Shown: one piece after another, positions 11,062 to 23,589 of the stretch
Numbering within the stretch: the first letter of the stretch is position 1
Layout of the letters: the number at the start of each line of letters is the position of its first letter
Source: Megaustenia siamemsis
Taxonomy: Eukaryota; Mollusca; Gastropoda; Stylommatophora; Ariophantidae
Direction of reading: 5' to 3'
Assembly: GCA_032433765.1 (NCBI GenBank)
Contig: JAVIAB010000049.1
Location: 24,915,602-24,979,601, forward strand
DNA length: 64,000 nt
Program-made: the position numbers and the translations under genes
Notes under the pieces: model-generated
Database searches by the model: none
What the model was told of the DNA's origin: nothing
What the model saw: the letters and a program-made list of their open reading frames with translations, nothing else

Positions 11062-14000
11062 GTTCCTGAACCTGGAGTCTATTCAATGAAAGGAGACAAC
11101 ATGATGTAAATAACCTGGAGTCTATTCAATGAAAGGAGACAACATGATGTAAATAACCTGAAGTCTATTCAATGAAAGGAGACAACATGATGTAAATAAC
11201 CTGAAGTCTATTCAATGAAAGGAGACAACATGATGTAAATAACCTGAAGTCTATTCAATGAAAGGAGACAACATGATGTAAATAACCTGGAGTCTATTCA
11301 ATGAAAGGAGACAACATGATGTAAATAACCTGAAGTCTATTCAATGAAAGGAGACAACATGATGTAAATAACCTGAAGTCTATTCATTGAAAGGAGACAA
11401 CATGATGTAAATAACCTGAAGTCTATTCAATGAAAGGAGACAACATGATGTAAATAACCTGGAGTCTATTCAATGAAAGGAGACAACATGATGTAAATAA
11501 CCTGAAGTCTATTCAATGAAAGGAGACAACATGATGTAAATAACCTGAAGTCTATTCAATGAAAGGAGACAACATGATGTAAATAACCTGGAGTCTATTC
11601 AATGAAAGGAGACAACATGATGTAAATAACCTGAAGTCTGCTCAATGAAAGGGGACAACATGATGTAAACAACATGATGTAAATAACCTGAAGTCTATTC
11701 AATGAAAGGGGACAACATGATGTAAATAACCTGAAGTCTATTCAATGAAAGGAAACAACATGATGTAAATAACCTGAAGTCTATTCAATGAAAGGAGACA
11801 ACATGATGTAAATAACCTGAAGTCTGCTCAATGAAAGGAGACAACATGATGTAAATAACCTGAAGTCTGCTCAATGAAAGGAGACAACATGATGTAAATA
11901 ACCTGAAGTCTGCTCAATGAAAGGAGACAACATGATGTAAATAACCTGAAGTCTGCTCAATGAAAGGAGACAACATGATGTAAATAACCTGGAGTCTATT
12001 CAATGAAAGGAGACAACATGATGTAAATAACAAGTCTATTCAATGAAAGGAGACAACATGATGTAAATAACCTGAAGTCTATTCATTGAAAGGAGACAAC
12101 ATGATGTAAATAACCTGAAGTCTATTCAATGAAAGGAGACAACATGATGTAAATAACCTGAAGTCTATTCAATGAAAGGAGACAACATGATGTAAATAAC
12201 CTGAAGTCTATTCAATGAAAGGAGACAACATGATGTAAATAACCTGAAGTCTATTCAATGAAAGGAGACAACATGATGTAAATAACCTGAAGTCTATTCA
12301 ATGAAAGGAGACAACATGATGTAAATAACCTGAAGTCTATTCAATGAAAGGAGACAACATGATGTAAATAACCTGAAGTCTATTCAATGAAAGGAGACAA
12401 CATGATGTAAATAACCTGAAGTCTGCTCAATGAAAGGAGACAACATGATGTAAATAACCTGAAGTCTATTCAATGAAAGGAGACAACATGATGTAAATAA
12501 CCTGAAGTCTATTCAATGAAAGGAGACAACATGATGTAAATAACCTGAAGTCTATTCAATGAAAGGAGACAACATGATGTAAATAACCTGAAGTCTATTC
12601 AATGAAAGGAGACAACATGATGTAAATAACCTGAAGTCTATTCAATGAAAGGAGACAACATGATGTAAATAACCTGAAGTCTATTCAATGAAAGGAGACA
12701 ACATGATGTAAATAACCTGAAGTCTGCTCAATGAAAGGAGACAACATGATGTAAATAACCTGAAGTCTATTCAATGAAAGGAGACAACATGATGTAAATA
12801 ACCTGGAGTCTATTCAATGAAAGGAGACAACATGATGTAAATAACCTGAAGTCTGCTCAATGAAAGGAGACAACATGATGTAAATAACCTGAAGTCTGCT
12901 CAATGAAAGGGGACAACATGATGTAAACAACATGATGTAAATAACCTGAAGTCTATTCAATGAAAGGGGACAACATGATGTAAATAACCTGAAGTCTATT
13001 CAATGAAAGGAAACAACATGATGTAAATAACCTGAAGTCTATTCAATGAAAGGAGACAACATGATGTAAATAACCTGAAGTCTGCTCAATGAAAGGAGAC
13101 AACATGATGTAAATAACCTGAAGTCTGCTCAATGAAAGGAGACAACATGATGTAAATAACCTGAAGTCTGCTCAATGAAAGGAGACAACATGATGTAAAT
13201 AACCTGAAGTCTGCTCAATGAAAGGAGACAACATGATGTAAATAACCTGAAGTCTGCTCAATGAAAGGAGACAACATGATGTAAATAACCTGAAGTCTGC
13301 TCAATGAAAGGAGACAACATGATGTAAATAACCTGAAGTCTGCTCAATGAAAGGAGACAACATGATGTAAATAACCTGAAGTCTGCTCAATGAAAGGAGA
13401 CAACATGATGTAAATAACCTGAAGTCTGCTCAATGAAAGGAGACAACATGATGTAAATAACCTGAAGTCTGCTCAATGAAAGGAGACAACATGATGTAAA
13501 TAACCTGAAGTCTGCTCAATGAAAGGAGACAACATGATGTAAATAACCTGAAGTCTGCTCAATGAAAGGAGACAACATGATGTAAATAACTTGAAGTCTA
13601 TTCAATGAAAGGAGACAAAGCATGATGTAAATAACCTGAAGTCTATTCAATGAAAGGAGACAACATGATGTAAATAACCTGAAGTCTATTCAATGAAAGG
13701 AGACAACATGATGTAAATAACCTGAAGTCTATTCAATGAAAGGGGACAACATGATGTAAATAACCTGAAGTCTATTCAATGAAAGGAGACAACATGATGT
13801 AAATAACCTGAAGTCTATTCAATGAAAGGAGACAACATGACGTAAATAACCTAAAGTCTGCTCAATGAAAGGGGACAACATGATGTAAACAACATGATGT
13901 AAATAACCTGAAGTCTATTCAATGAAAGGGGACAACATGATGTAAATAACCTGAAGTCTATTCAATGAAAGGAAACAACATGATGTAAATAACCTGAAGT

Positions 14001-14629
14001 CTATTCAATGAAAGGAGACAACATGATGTAAATAACCTGAAGTCTGCTCAATGAAAGGAGACAACATGATGTAAATAACCTGAAGTCTGCTCAATGAAAG
14101 GAGACAACATGATGTAAATAACCTGAAGTCTGCTCAATGAAAGGAGACAACATGATGTAAATAACCTGAAGTCTGCTCAATGAAAGGAGACAACATGATG
14201 TAAATAACCTGAAGTCTGCTCAATGAAAGGAGACAACATGATGTAAATAACCTGAAGTCTGCTCAATGAAAGGAGACAACATGATGTAAATAACCTGAAG
14301 TCTGCTCAATGAAAGGAGACAACATGATGTAAATAACCTGAAATCTGCTCAATGAAAGGAGACAACATGATGTAAATAACCTGAAGTCTGCTCAATGAAA
14401 GGAGACAACATGATGTAAATAACCTGAAGTCTGCTCAATGAAAGGAGACAACATGATGTAAATAACCTGAAGTCTGCTCAATGAAAGGAGACAACATGAT
14501 GTAAATAACCTGAAGTCTGCTCAATGAAAGGAAACAACATGATGTTAATAACCTGAAGTCTATTCAATGAAAGGAGACAACATGATGTAAATAACCTGAA
14601 GTCTGCTCAATGAAAGGAGACAACATGTA
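11062..14629 (+). repeat. 43-bp satellite array, about 83 copies
   Basis: The unit runs CTGAAGTCTATTCAATGAAA then GGAGACAACATGATGTAAATAAC, 43 bp. Two main variants exist, TCTATTC and TCTGCTC; the TCTGCTC form dominates long stretches on the right. A marked variant with a 16-bp internal duplication occurs at about 11667, 12925 and 13887, always followed by GGGGAC and then GGAAAC units, evidence of block duplication. No spacers of unique sequence are present. Confidence 0.96.
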
Positions 14630-15389
14630 AGCCTAACCTTGTAATATTGAAAGGGAACAAAAGTTCTTCATGTTTATATCTCTAACCAACAACAGGTGGG
14701 TAGGACTGAAATGGGGGGGGCCTTCAATTCTAGACCAGACCTGCTGATGCAGTTGAAGGCTTGTTGTCCCTATATTATTCCTAACCCCCTCTTTGACTTA
14801 TTTTGTTAAAGAAATAGTCACCAGCTTCCAAATGATGGTTCATTATTATCCCATCAAGACTTGTCCACAAATATATGTTATGTCCGTACGTTAAATGAGG
14901 AAGAACAACAACAACAACAACATATTTATGATTTCCCTCATGTTGCCTGCACCATCTCCTGCTTCTAAAAATAGAACTGGTTTTGCCTTTGTTGCATTTC
15001 AATATTTCTTCATTAACTAGCAATTCTCTGTGTTTATTACAACTTTTGGAATTATAGACTTCAAATACAACCCTTATGGGCTCACCTACGAAGTTTATAA
15101 CAGATTTGTCACCAAATATTTTAGACAGAACTTTTCTCACAAAATTTTCATCTTTCCTCCATTCCCCTAAACCAGACCGTGACCACCCCTTTTCTCCCAA
15201 AATGAGACATCCCTGTGTACACAACAGACTTCACGGATCCCAGTAAATTAGCCAAATTTGATTAATTTTCACGTCAAATATACAATTTGGGTAAATATTA
15301 AAATATTTGGAAATACCTACGAGGAAATAATACAACGGGAATATCACAAAAATGGGTGTGAAGTGTTGAGGGAAGTGGGTCATACTTAC
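14630..15389. other. Presumed AMMECR1 intron 1 start region
   Basis: Lies just downstream (leftward) of the AMMECR1 exon 1 splice donor. A minus-strand open frame of 147 codons (14781-15224) is present but has no recognised domain. A (AAC)n microsatellite (about 14904-14922) makes part of it read poly-Val. I found no second AMMECR1 exon here. Confidence 0.5.
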
Positions 15390-15607
15390 TAGGCCTCATT
15401 TGTGAAAGGTGGAGCAGCTCTGGACAGCTCGTAGTTGTGGAGGTGACCATGGAGAACATCGAAACAGAAGTAACACATTTCAGGTAGGACGACGGAATAT
15501 CCATTTTTGTGGTAGCTAGAGTGTGCTGATTGTACAGAGCCGTGACATATAGAAGGCATGGAGTTGTTGAGCTTCTGTTTCTTGACCCCACAACAGCTGC
15601 TGGCCAT
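15390..15607 (-). CDS. AMMECR1: AMMECR1 homologue, first coding exon
   Basis: The exon encodes 72 codons plus two bases. The start MASSCCGVKKQKL matches the family's amino-terminal CCGVKKQKL signature, and EMCYFCFDVLHGHL...PPFTNEA matches the start of the conserved AMMECR1 domain (residues about 42-72 here). I chose ATG 15607 because it gives the family start and has a good context (ACCATGG); an in-frame ATG at 15703 would add 32 unrelated residues. The exon ends in TA followed by a consensus donor GTAAGT (15384-15389), so the next codon would become Tyr, as in the family's NE-Y-P-L-F continuation. AMMECR1 is a conserved, widely expressed protein of uncertain biochemical role, linked in humans to a syndrome with midface hypoplasia and elliptocytosis. 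Later exons are not seen and should lie left of the window, giving a first intron over 15 kb. The exon itself is intact. Confidence 0.9.
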
Positions 15608-15735
15608 GGTTAAGGTGGACGATCTCGCCAGCTCTCGCGTTAACTCGTCGACAACACTTCGGCAACGATCGGCTCTTTCCGGAAATAGTCGTATTTCACT
15701 CATAACTTTCTTGTAGGGAAGTTGGAGGGCTTGCT
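15608..15735 (-). promoter_or_regulatory. AMMECR1: AMMECR1 5' UTR and presumed promoter
   Basis: About 125 bp upstream of the ATG is visibly richer in GC and CpG than its surroundings and contains TTTCCGGAAAT (around 15676-15686), which includes an ETS-type core. No TATA box is obvious. A LINE-A 3' end begins within about 10 bp of its far edge, so the unique upstream sequence is very short. The promoter role is inferred from position. Confidence 0.45.
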
Positions 15736-15737
15736 TC

Positions 15738-16303
15738 TATTCTTCCTCTTCTTCCCTTCCTCATTAGCCTTTCAGCGTCGAGGGAAGATATAATTTGATG
15801 TCATTTGGTCTTCTCTTGGCCTCTGATGCTGTTATGTTTCCTAGTTTTTTCTAATATTCCGTCAATCCATATTTTTCGTTGTTGGACCTTGGGTCTGGTG
15901 TTCTCCCAACGTTTATTAAAGACTCGTGTTTTGATCTTTCTGTCTTATCACGTGGCCAAACTGTTTTATCTGTTGTTTCTTTATATATTCTACGGCAGGG
16001 GTTATTCTTAGTTTGTTTCTCAGTCCCTCCTTTCTGATCTTATCACTCAGACTGTTTCCTGTCATTCGTCTAACACATTTCATCTCTGTAGATGTTATTT
16101 TTCTTATTGTTCTAGGATCTAGGGTCCAGGTGTGGCATTGGCAGCACAACGTTGGGATGAAGATTGTATTGTAGAATGCCCGTTTTCCCTCCAGGATTAT
16201 TTCCTTGTTGGGCAAAAGTAGTGATAGCTGTCCAATGATTTGACAAGCTTTGTTGCATTTTGAGTCCATTTCTGCTGTTTGTGACTTGTTTGTCATTAGA
16301 CTT
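15738..16303 (-). mobile_element. LINE-A 3' fragment upstream of AMMECR1
   Basis: The minus strand encodes the LINE-A C-terminal region: MDSKCNKACQIIGQLSLLLP, NKEIILEGKRAFYNTIFIPT, STEMKCVRRMTGNSLSDKIR and a YIKKQQIKQFGHVIRQKDQN end. It is 5'-truncated, in the same orientation as AMMECR1, and its 3' end points at the gene. Confidence 0.88.
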
Positions 16304-16391
16304 CTCAATTATTGATTTCTAATTAATAGATTAAATTAAACGAATTAATTTTATAACATAATATTTTTAAAATGATAATTAGTTTAATATC

Positions 16392-16655
16392 TGTCTATCT
16401 ATCTAGACTAAAAAATACTAAAGACATGAAAAGCTTAATTCCAACAGATGACAGAATATACAAGGAAAACAAACCAGTGGAAGAGATCGATCATTTTATT
16501 GGAAGTCACATTGATCGGGAAGGGGATACAAGTAAAGTAATTAGAATCAGAATAGCTAAAGCAGCAATGTCTTTCAGAAGCCTTGAAAAGTTCTGGAAAT
16601 CAAAACTCATCAGCACAAAATACAGACTCTATAGTACGGTTATACTAAATTATAG
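16392..16655 (+). pseudogene. LINE-C coding fragment that grades into a satellite
   Basis: Translates as DHFIGSHIDREGDTSKVIRI, RIAKAAMSFRSLEKFWKSKL and ISTKYRLYSTVILN, the post-RT 'YLGS.ID..GG' region of LINE-C (compare 24.25-24.42 kb). Its last 40 bases are visibly the same sequence as the 30-bp satellite that follows. Confidence 0.8.
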
Positions 16656-17237
16656 TACAACTTGATTAAACTACAGACAGTATAGAACATTAAACTAAAC
16701 TACAGACAATATAGAACATTAAACTAAACTACAGACAATATAGTACAATTAGACTAAACTACAGACAATATAGTATGACTAGACTAAATTACAGACAACA
16801 TGGTACATTTAGACTAAAGTACACACTATATATAGTATGGCTAGATTAAACTACATACAATATATTACGACTAGATTAAACTGTCTGTTATTTATATATA
16901 TTACTATATATTGTCTGTCAAGCAATATATAGTACCACTAAACTAAACTACAGACAATATATAGCACCACTAGACTAAACTACAGACAATATATAGCACC
17001 ACTAGACTAAACTACAGACAATATATAGCACCACTAGACTAAACTACAGACAATATATAACACAATTAGACTAAACTACAGGCAATATATAGTACCACTA
17101 GACTAAACTACAGACAATATATAGTACCACTAGACTAAACTACAGACAATATATAGTACCACTAGACTAAACTACAGACAATATATAGTACCACTAGACT
17201 AAACTACAGACAATATATAGTACAACTAGACTAAACT

Positions 17238-18098
17238 ATTTTCAATCTATACACTGAGCAAATCTTTAAAAGCATCTCAGAGATACCAGGCCTAAACATT
17301 AATGGAAAGATAATCAATAACCTGAGATATGCTGATGATACTGTTCTACTAGCAGAAAATCCTAAAGATCTACAACAATTGCTTAATGTGATAAACATAA
17401 CAAGCAAAAAATATGGACTAGAAATGAATATCAAAAAGACTAAAACTGTGATCATAAACAAAGAAAATTCTCAAGACCTACAATTAAATATCACAGTTGA
17501 GGGAATACATCTGGAGACAGTCCAGAGCTACAACTACCTGGGACATACTATAACCAATGATGGAAAATGCAAAACTGAAATAAACAAAAGAATAGGTATG
17601 GCAAAAAAAGTAATTTTAATGCCATGAAAAATATACTTACAACAAAACAAATATGAGCAGGGTTGAAACTAAGAATGGCAAAATGTTATATCTTCTCAAT
17701 ATTCCTGTATGGTGCAGAAACATGGACATTAGACAAGAAAACACAAAAGAAAATTGAAGCCTTTGAAATGTGGATTTATAGAAGAATAGGTAGAATTGGA
17801 TGGAAAGAAAAGATAACAAACGATTAAGTTTTAAAACAACTGAAAATATAAAAGAGAACTACTAAATACAATTAAGACAAGAGAAATGAAATTTTGGTGC
17901 ATGTTAAAAAACACAACAGCCTACTAAAAGTATTATTGGAAGGAAAAATACAAGGTAAAAGAGGCAGACCAAGACTAACATGGACGAGTAACATCAAAAG
18001 AAGGACAAGTCAATCTATGACAGCCTGCACCATCAAAGCAAGAAACAGAGTAGAATGGTGATCCATGGTAGCCAACCTTCGTTGCGGAGAAGGCACAC

Positions 18099-18139
<41 letters not shown>
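17238..18139 (+). pseudogene. LINE-D insertion with (GAT)n tail
   Basis: RTE-like LINE from within the RT domain to the 3' end. FNLYTEQIFKSISEIPGLNI, INNLRYADDTVLLAENPKDL, YNYLGHTITNDGKC, then after a frameshift near 17615 LYGAETWTLDKKTQKKIEAF and MWIYRRIGRIGWKEK, with basic RGRPRLTWTSNIKR near the end. A (GAT)n tail fills 18103-18139. Satellite sequence resumes on both sides (CTAGACTAAACTA), so it inserted into the array. Confidence 0.9.
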
Positions 18140-18563
18140 GACTAAACTACAGGCAATATAAAGTACCACTAAACTAAACTACAGGCAATATATAGTACCA
18201 CTAGACTAAACTACATACAATATAGTACGACTAGACTAAACTACATACAATATAGTACGATTAGACTAAACTACAGACAATATAGTACGATTAGACTAAA
18301 CTACAGACAATATAGTACGATTAGACTAAACTACAGACCAAAGAGAGTACGATTAGACTAAACAACAGACCAAAGAGAGTACGATTAGACTAAACTACAG
18401 ACCAAAGAGAGTACGATTAGACTAAACAACAGACCAAAGAGAGTACGATTAGACTAAACTACAGACAATATAGTACGACTAGCTTCAACTACAGACAATG
18501 TTGTACGATAAGACTAAACTACAGACAATTTAGTACGATTAGACTAAACTACAGACCAAAGAG

Positions 18564-18822
18564 GAGCCGCGATAGCTCAGTGGTTAGTAAACTGGACTAC
18601 AAAGGACAAGGGGTAGGGTTCGATCCAAACCGACGGCCTCCGGGTTCACCCAGCTTTTAATGGGTACCGGATTTTTTTCTGGGAAAGTGAAGCGGCACGG
18701 GCGTAATACCGACCACATTACTCCAAAAATCATGTGCCGAAGGTCTGTACAAATTTATGGTCACTAGCACCATATTCCCTATACGCCACTTGGCGTGACG
18801 GGGGTACTTTAATTTTTTTTTT
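18564..18822 (+). mobile_element. SINE-A, full-length reference copy
   Basis: Complete element of about 260 bp. It starts GGAGCCGCGATAGCTCAGTGG (A box TAGCTCAGTGG), with B box GGGTTCGATCC, the central ACCCAGC...ATGGGTACCGG...CTGGGAAAGT core, the ACGCCACTTGGCGT hairpin and the tail GGGGGTACTTTAA(T)n. The satellite sequence CTACAGACCAAAGAG is repeated on both sides (18549-18563 and about 18823-18838), compatible with a target-site duplication. The A and B boxes are those of an RNA polymerase III internal promoter. Confidence 0.93.
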
Positions 18823-19511
18823 CTACAGACCAAAAGAGAGTGCGATTAGACTAAACTACAGACAATATAGTACGACTAGACTAAACTACAGACAATATAG
18901 TACGATTAGACTAAACTACAGACAATATAGTACGATTAGACTAAACTACAGACAATATAGTACGATTAGGCTAAACTACGGAAAATATAGTACGATTAGA
19001 CTAAACTACAGACCAAAGAGAGTACGATTAGATTAAACTACAGACCAAAGAGAGTACGATTAGACTAAACTACAGACCAAAGAGAGTACGATTAGACTAA
19101 ACTACAGACCAAAGAGAGTACGATTAGACTAAACTACAGACAATATAGTACGATTAGACTAAACTACAGACAATATAGTACGATTAGACTAAACTACAGA
19201 CAATATAGTACGATTAGACTAAACTACAGACAATATAGTACGATTAGACTAAACTACAGACAATATAGTACGATTATACTAAATTACAGACAATATAGTA
19301 CGATTAGACTAAACTACAGACCAAAGAGAGTACGATAAGACTAAACTACAGACAATATAGTACAATTAGACTAAACTACAGACAATATAGTACGATTAGA
19401 CTAAACTACAGACAATATAGTACGATTAGACTAAACTACAGACAAAATAGAATGATTAGACTAAACTACAGACAATATAGTATGATTAGACTAAACGACA
19501 GACAATATACT

Positions 19512-19930
19512 CTCTTCTTCTACCTTTTAGCTCCCAGTGGAGCATAGGTCTTCAACAAACACTTTCCAAGTCGTTCTGTTTTTTGCAATTCTTTTAAGAT
19601 CATTCCATGTCTTCCCCATCATCTTCATCTCTGCTTCAATCTGTCTTCTCCAAGAATTCCTTGGTCTTCCTCTTTGTCTTTTCCCTGGGGATTCCAAAAA
19701 AGGGCCTGTTGTGTAATACTCTCAGTTGGTTTCCGTAGTGTGCGTCCTATCCATCGCCATCGTCTTCGCTGTATTTCTTTATCCACTGGTATTTGACCGG
19801 TACATTTCCATAATTCCACGTTTGTGACTTTGTCCTGCCATTTCCATCCCTTTATTCTGCGCAAGCATCCATTAATGAAAGTCTGTACCTTCGTGATTGT
19901 CAATTTTGTTATTCTCCATGTTTCACAGCC
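19512..19930 (-). mobile_element. LINE-C 3' fragment inside the satellite
   Basis: The minus strand reads GCETWRITKLTITKVQTFIN, GCLRRIKGWKWQDKVTNVEL, a RRRWRWIGRTLRKPTESITQ block and QALFWNPQGKDKEEDQG. AGACAATATACT flanks both sides (19500-19511 and 19931-19942). Array units normally read ATATAGTACG here, so the shared C variant marks a true 12-bp target-site duplication. Confidence 0.92.
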
Positions 19931-22900
19931 AGACAATATACTACGATTAGACTAAACTACAGACAATATAGTACGACTAGACTAAACTACGGAAAATATA
20001 GTACGATTAGACTAAACTACAGACAATATAGTACGACTAGACTAAACTACGGAAAATATAGTACGATTAGACTAAACTACAGACCAAAGAGAGTACGATT
20101 AGACTAAACTACAGACAATATAGTACGACTAGACTAAACTCCGGACAATATAGTACGATTAGACTAAAATACAGACAATATGGTACGACTAGACAAAACT
20201 ACGGACAATATAGTACAATTAGACTAAACTACAGACCAAAGAGAGTACGATTAGACTAAACTACGGACAATATAGTATGATTAAACTAAACTACAGGCAA
20301 AAGAGAGTACGACTAGACTAAACTACGGACAATATAGTACGATTAGACTAAACTACAGACCAAAGAGAGTACGATTAGACTAAACTACAGACCAAAGAGA
20401 ATATGATTAGACTAAGCTACCGACAATATGGTACAATTAGACTAAACTACAGACATTATAGTACGACTAGACTAAGCTACGGACAATATAGTACGATTGG
20501 ATTAAACTACAGACGATATAGTACGATTAGACTAAACTACAGACAATATAGTACGATTAGACTAAACTACAGACAATATAGTACGATTGGACTAAACTAC
20601 AGACCAAAGAGAGTTCGATTAGACTAAACTACAGACCAAAGAGAGTACGATTAGACAACACAACAGACAATATAGTACAATTAGACTAAACTACAGACAA
20701 TATAGTACGATTAGATTAAACTACAGACAATAGAGTACGATTAGACTAAACTACAGACAATATAGTACGATTAGACTAAACTACAGACAATAGAGTACGA
20801 TTAGACTAAACTACAGATCAAAGAGAGTACGACTAGACTAAACTACAGACCAAAGCGAGTACGATTAGACCAAACAACAGACAATATAGTACGACTAGAC
20901 TAAACTACGGACAATATAGTACGATTAGACTTAGCTACAGACAATATAGTACGACTAGCTTCAACTATAGACAATATAGTACGACTAGACTAAATTACCG
21001 ACAATAGAGTACTATTAGATTAAACTACAGACAATATAGTACGATTAGACTAAACTACAGACAATATAGTACGACTAGACTAAATTACCGACAATAGAGT
21101 ACTATTAGACTAAACTACAGACAATATAGTACGACTAGCTTCAACTACAGACTATATAGAACGACTAGACTAAACTACATACAATATAGTACGATTAGAC
21201 TAAACTACAAACAATATAGTACGATTAGACTAAACTACGGACAATATAGTACGACTAGCTTCAACTACAGACACTATAGTACGATTAGACTAAACTACAG
21301 ACAATATAGTACGACTAGCTTCAACTACAGACAATATAGAACGATTAGACTAAACTACAGGCAATATAGTACGATTAGACTAAACTACAGACAATATAGT
21401 ACGATTGGACTAAACTACAGACCAAAGAGAGTTCGATTAGACTAAATTACAGACCAAAGAGAGTACGATTAGACAACACAACAGACAATATAGTACAATT
21501 AGACTAAACTACAGACAATATAGTACGATTAGACTAAACTACAGACAATATAGTACGACTAGACTAAACTACGGACAATATAGTACGATTAGACTAAACT
21601 ACAGACCAAAGAGAGTACGATTAGACTAAACTACAGACAATATAGTACGACTAGACTAAACTACGGACAATATAGTACGATTATACTAAACTACAAACCA
21701 AAGAGAGATAACGATTAGACTAAACTACAGACCAAAGAGAGTACGATTAGACTAAATTACCGACAATATAGTACGACTAGACTAAACTACAGACAATATA
21801 GTACGATTAGACTAAACTACAGACAATAGAGTACGATTAAACTAAAATACAGACACTATAGTACGATTAGACTAAACTACAGACCAAAGAGAATTCGATT
21901 ATTCTAAACTACAGAACAAAGAGAGTACGATTATACTAAACTAGACCAAAGAGAGTACGATTAGACTAAACTACAGACCTAAAAAGAGAGTACGACTAGA
22001 CTAAAGTGCAGACAATATAGTACGATTAGACTAAACTACAGATCAAAGAGAGTACGACTAGACTAAACTACAGACAATATAGTACGATTGGACTAAACTA
22101 CAGACCAAAGAGAGTTCGATTAGACTAAACTACAGACCAAAGAGAGTACGCTTAGACAACACAACAGACAATATAGTACAATTAGACTAAACTACAGACA
22201 ATATAGTACGATTAGACTAAACTACAGACAATATAGTACGACTAGACTAAACTACGGACAATATAGTACGATTAGACTAAACTACAGACCAAAGAGAGTA
22301 CGATTAGACTAAACTACAGACAATATAGTACGACTAGACTATACTACGGACAATATAGTACGATTATACTAAACTACAAACCAAAGAGAGATAACGATTA
22401 GACTAAACTACAGACCAAAGAGAGATAACGATTAGACTAAACTACAGACCAAAGAGAGTACGATTAGACTAAATTACCGACAATATAGTACGACTAGACT
22501 AAACTACAGACAATATAGTACGATTAGACTAAACTACAGACAATAGAGTACGATTAAACTAAAATACAGACACTATAGTACGATTAGACTAAACTACAGA
22601 CCAAAGAGAATTCGATTATTCTAAACTACAGAACAAAGAGAGTACGATTATACTAAACTAGACCAAAGAGAGTACGATTAGACTAAACTACAGACCTAAA
22701 AAGAGAGTACGACTAGACTAAAGTGCAGACAATATAGTACGATTAGACTAAACTACAGATCAAAGAGAGTACGACTAGACTAAACTACAGACCAAAGCGA
22801 GTACGATTAGACCAAACAACAGACAATATAGTACGACTAGACTAAACTACGGACAATATAGTACGATTAGACTAAACTACAGACAATATAGTACGATTAG

Positions 22901-23589
22901 ACTAAACTACAGACAATATAGTACGACTAGACTAAATTACCGACAATAGAGTACTATTAGACTAAACTACAGACAATATAGTACGACTAGCTTCAACTAC
23001 AGACTATATAGAACGACTAGACTAAACTACATACAATATAGTACGATTAGACTAAACTACAAACAATATAGTACGATTAGACTAAACTACGGACAATATA
23101 GTACGACTAGCTTCAACTACAGACACTATAGTACGATTAGACTAAACTACAGACAATATAGTACGACTAGCTTCAACTACAGACAATATAGAACGATTAG
23201 ACTAAACTACAGGCAATATAGTACGATTAGACTAAACTACAGACAATATAGTACGACTAGCTTCAACTACAGACAATATAGTACGATTAGACTAAACTAC
23301 AAACAATATATACGACTAGACTAAATTACCGACAATAGAGTACTATTAGACTAAACTACAGACAATATTGTACGACTAGCTTCAACTACAAACAATATAG
23401 TACGATTATACTAAACTACAAACAATATAGTACGATTAGACTAAACTACAGACAATATAGTACGATTAGACTATTAAACAATTTTGATTATTCGTACAAT
23501 TTTGTACGAAATAAAAGAGTCCAGTTAAAAATCAAAACATCGCAGAATATACCTCCAACTTTTTACAGTCACCAAAGTTTTAAAAAGTT

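Larger units (their letters stand above)
16640..23475 (+). repeat. 30/32-bp satellite array
   Basis: Basic unit TTAGACTAAACTACAGACAA plus TATAGTACGA, 30 bp. A 32-bp variant has ACCAAAGAGAG in place of ACAATATAG. The left end (16.9-17.2 kb) has an ATATATAG variant. The 30-bp frame reads IRLNYRQYST over and over; each 32-bp unit shifts the frame and soon hits a stop. Larger blocks are repeated inside, for example 21.4-22.0 kb reappears at about 22.1-22.75 kb. The array is interrupted by LINE-D (17238-18139), SINE-A (18564-18822) and LINE-C (19512-19930). Confidence 0.95.

Noticed and set aside
11062..14629. CRISPR-like appearance of regular 43-bp direct repeats
   Set aside because: Units are head to tail with no unique spacers, there are no cas genes, and the DNA is animal. 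It is a satellite.
14781..15224. A 147-codon minus-strand frame as a second AMMECR1 exon
   Set aside because: It has none of the conserved AMMECR1 continuation and includes a poly-Val run from an (AAC)n microsatellite. It lies where an intron should begin.
18564..18822. tRNA gene (A and B boxes present)
   Set aside because: The boxes belong to a SINE head. The acceptor and anticodon stems are not maintained, the element has a core, tail and flanking duplication, and it occurs many times.
18734..20627. Repeated 10-residue peptide IRLNYRQYST as a possible repeat protein
   Set aside because: It is the 30-bp satellite read in one frame. Every 32-bp unit shifts it into a stop, and there is no conserved start. 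The peptide is a relic of LINE-C codons.
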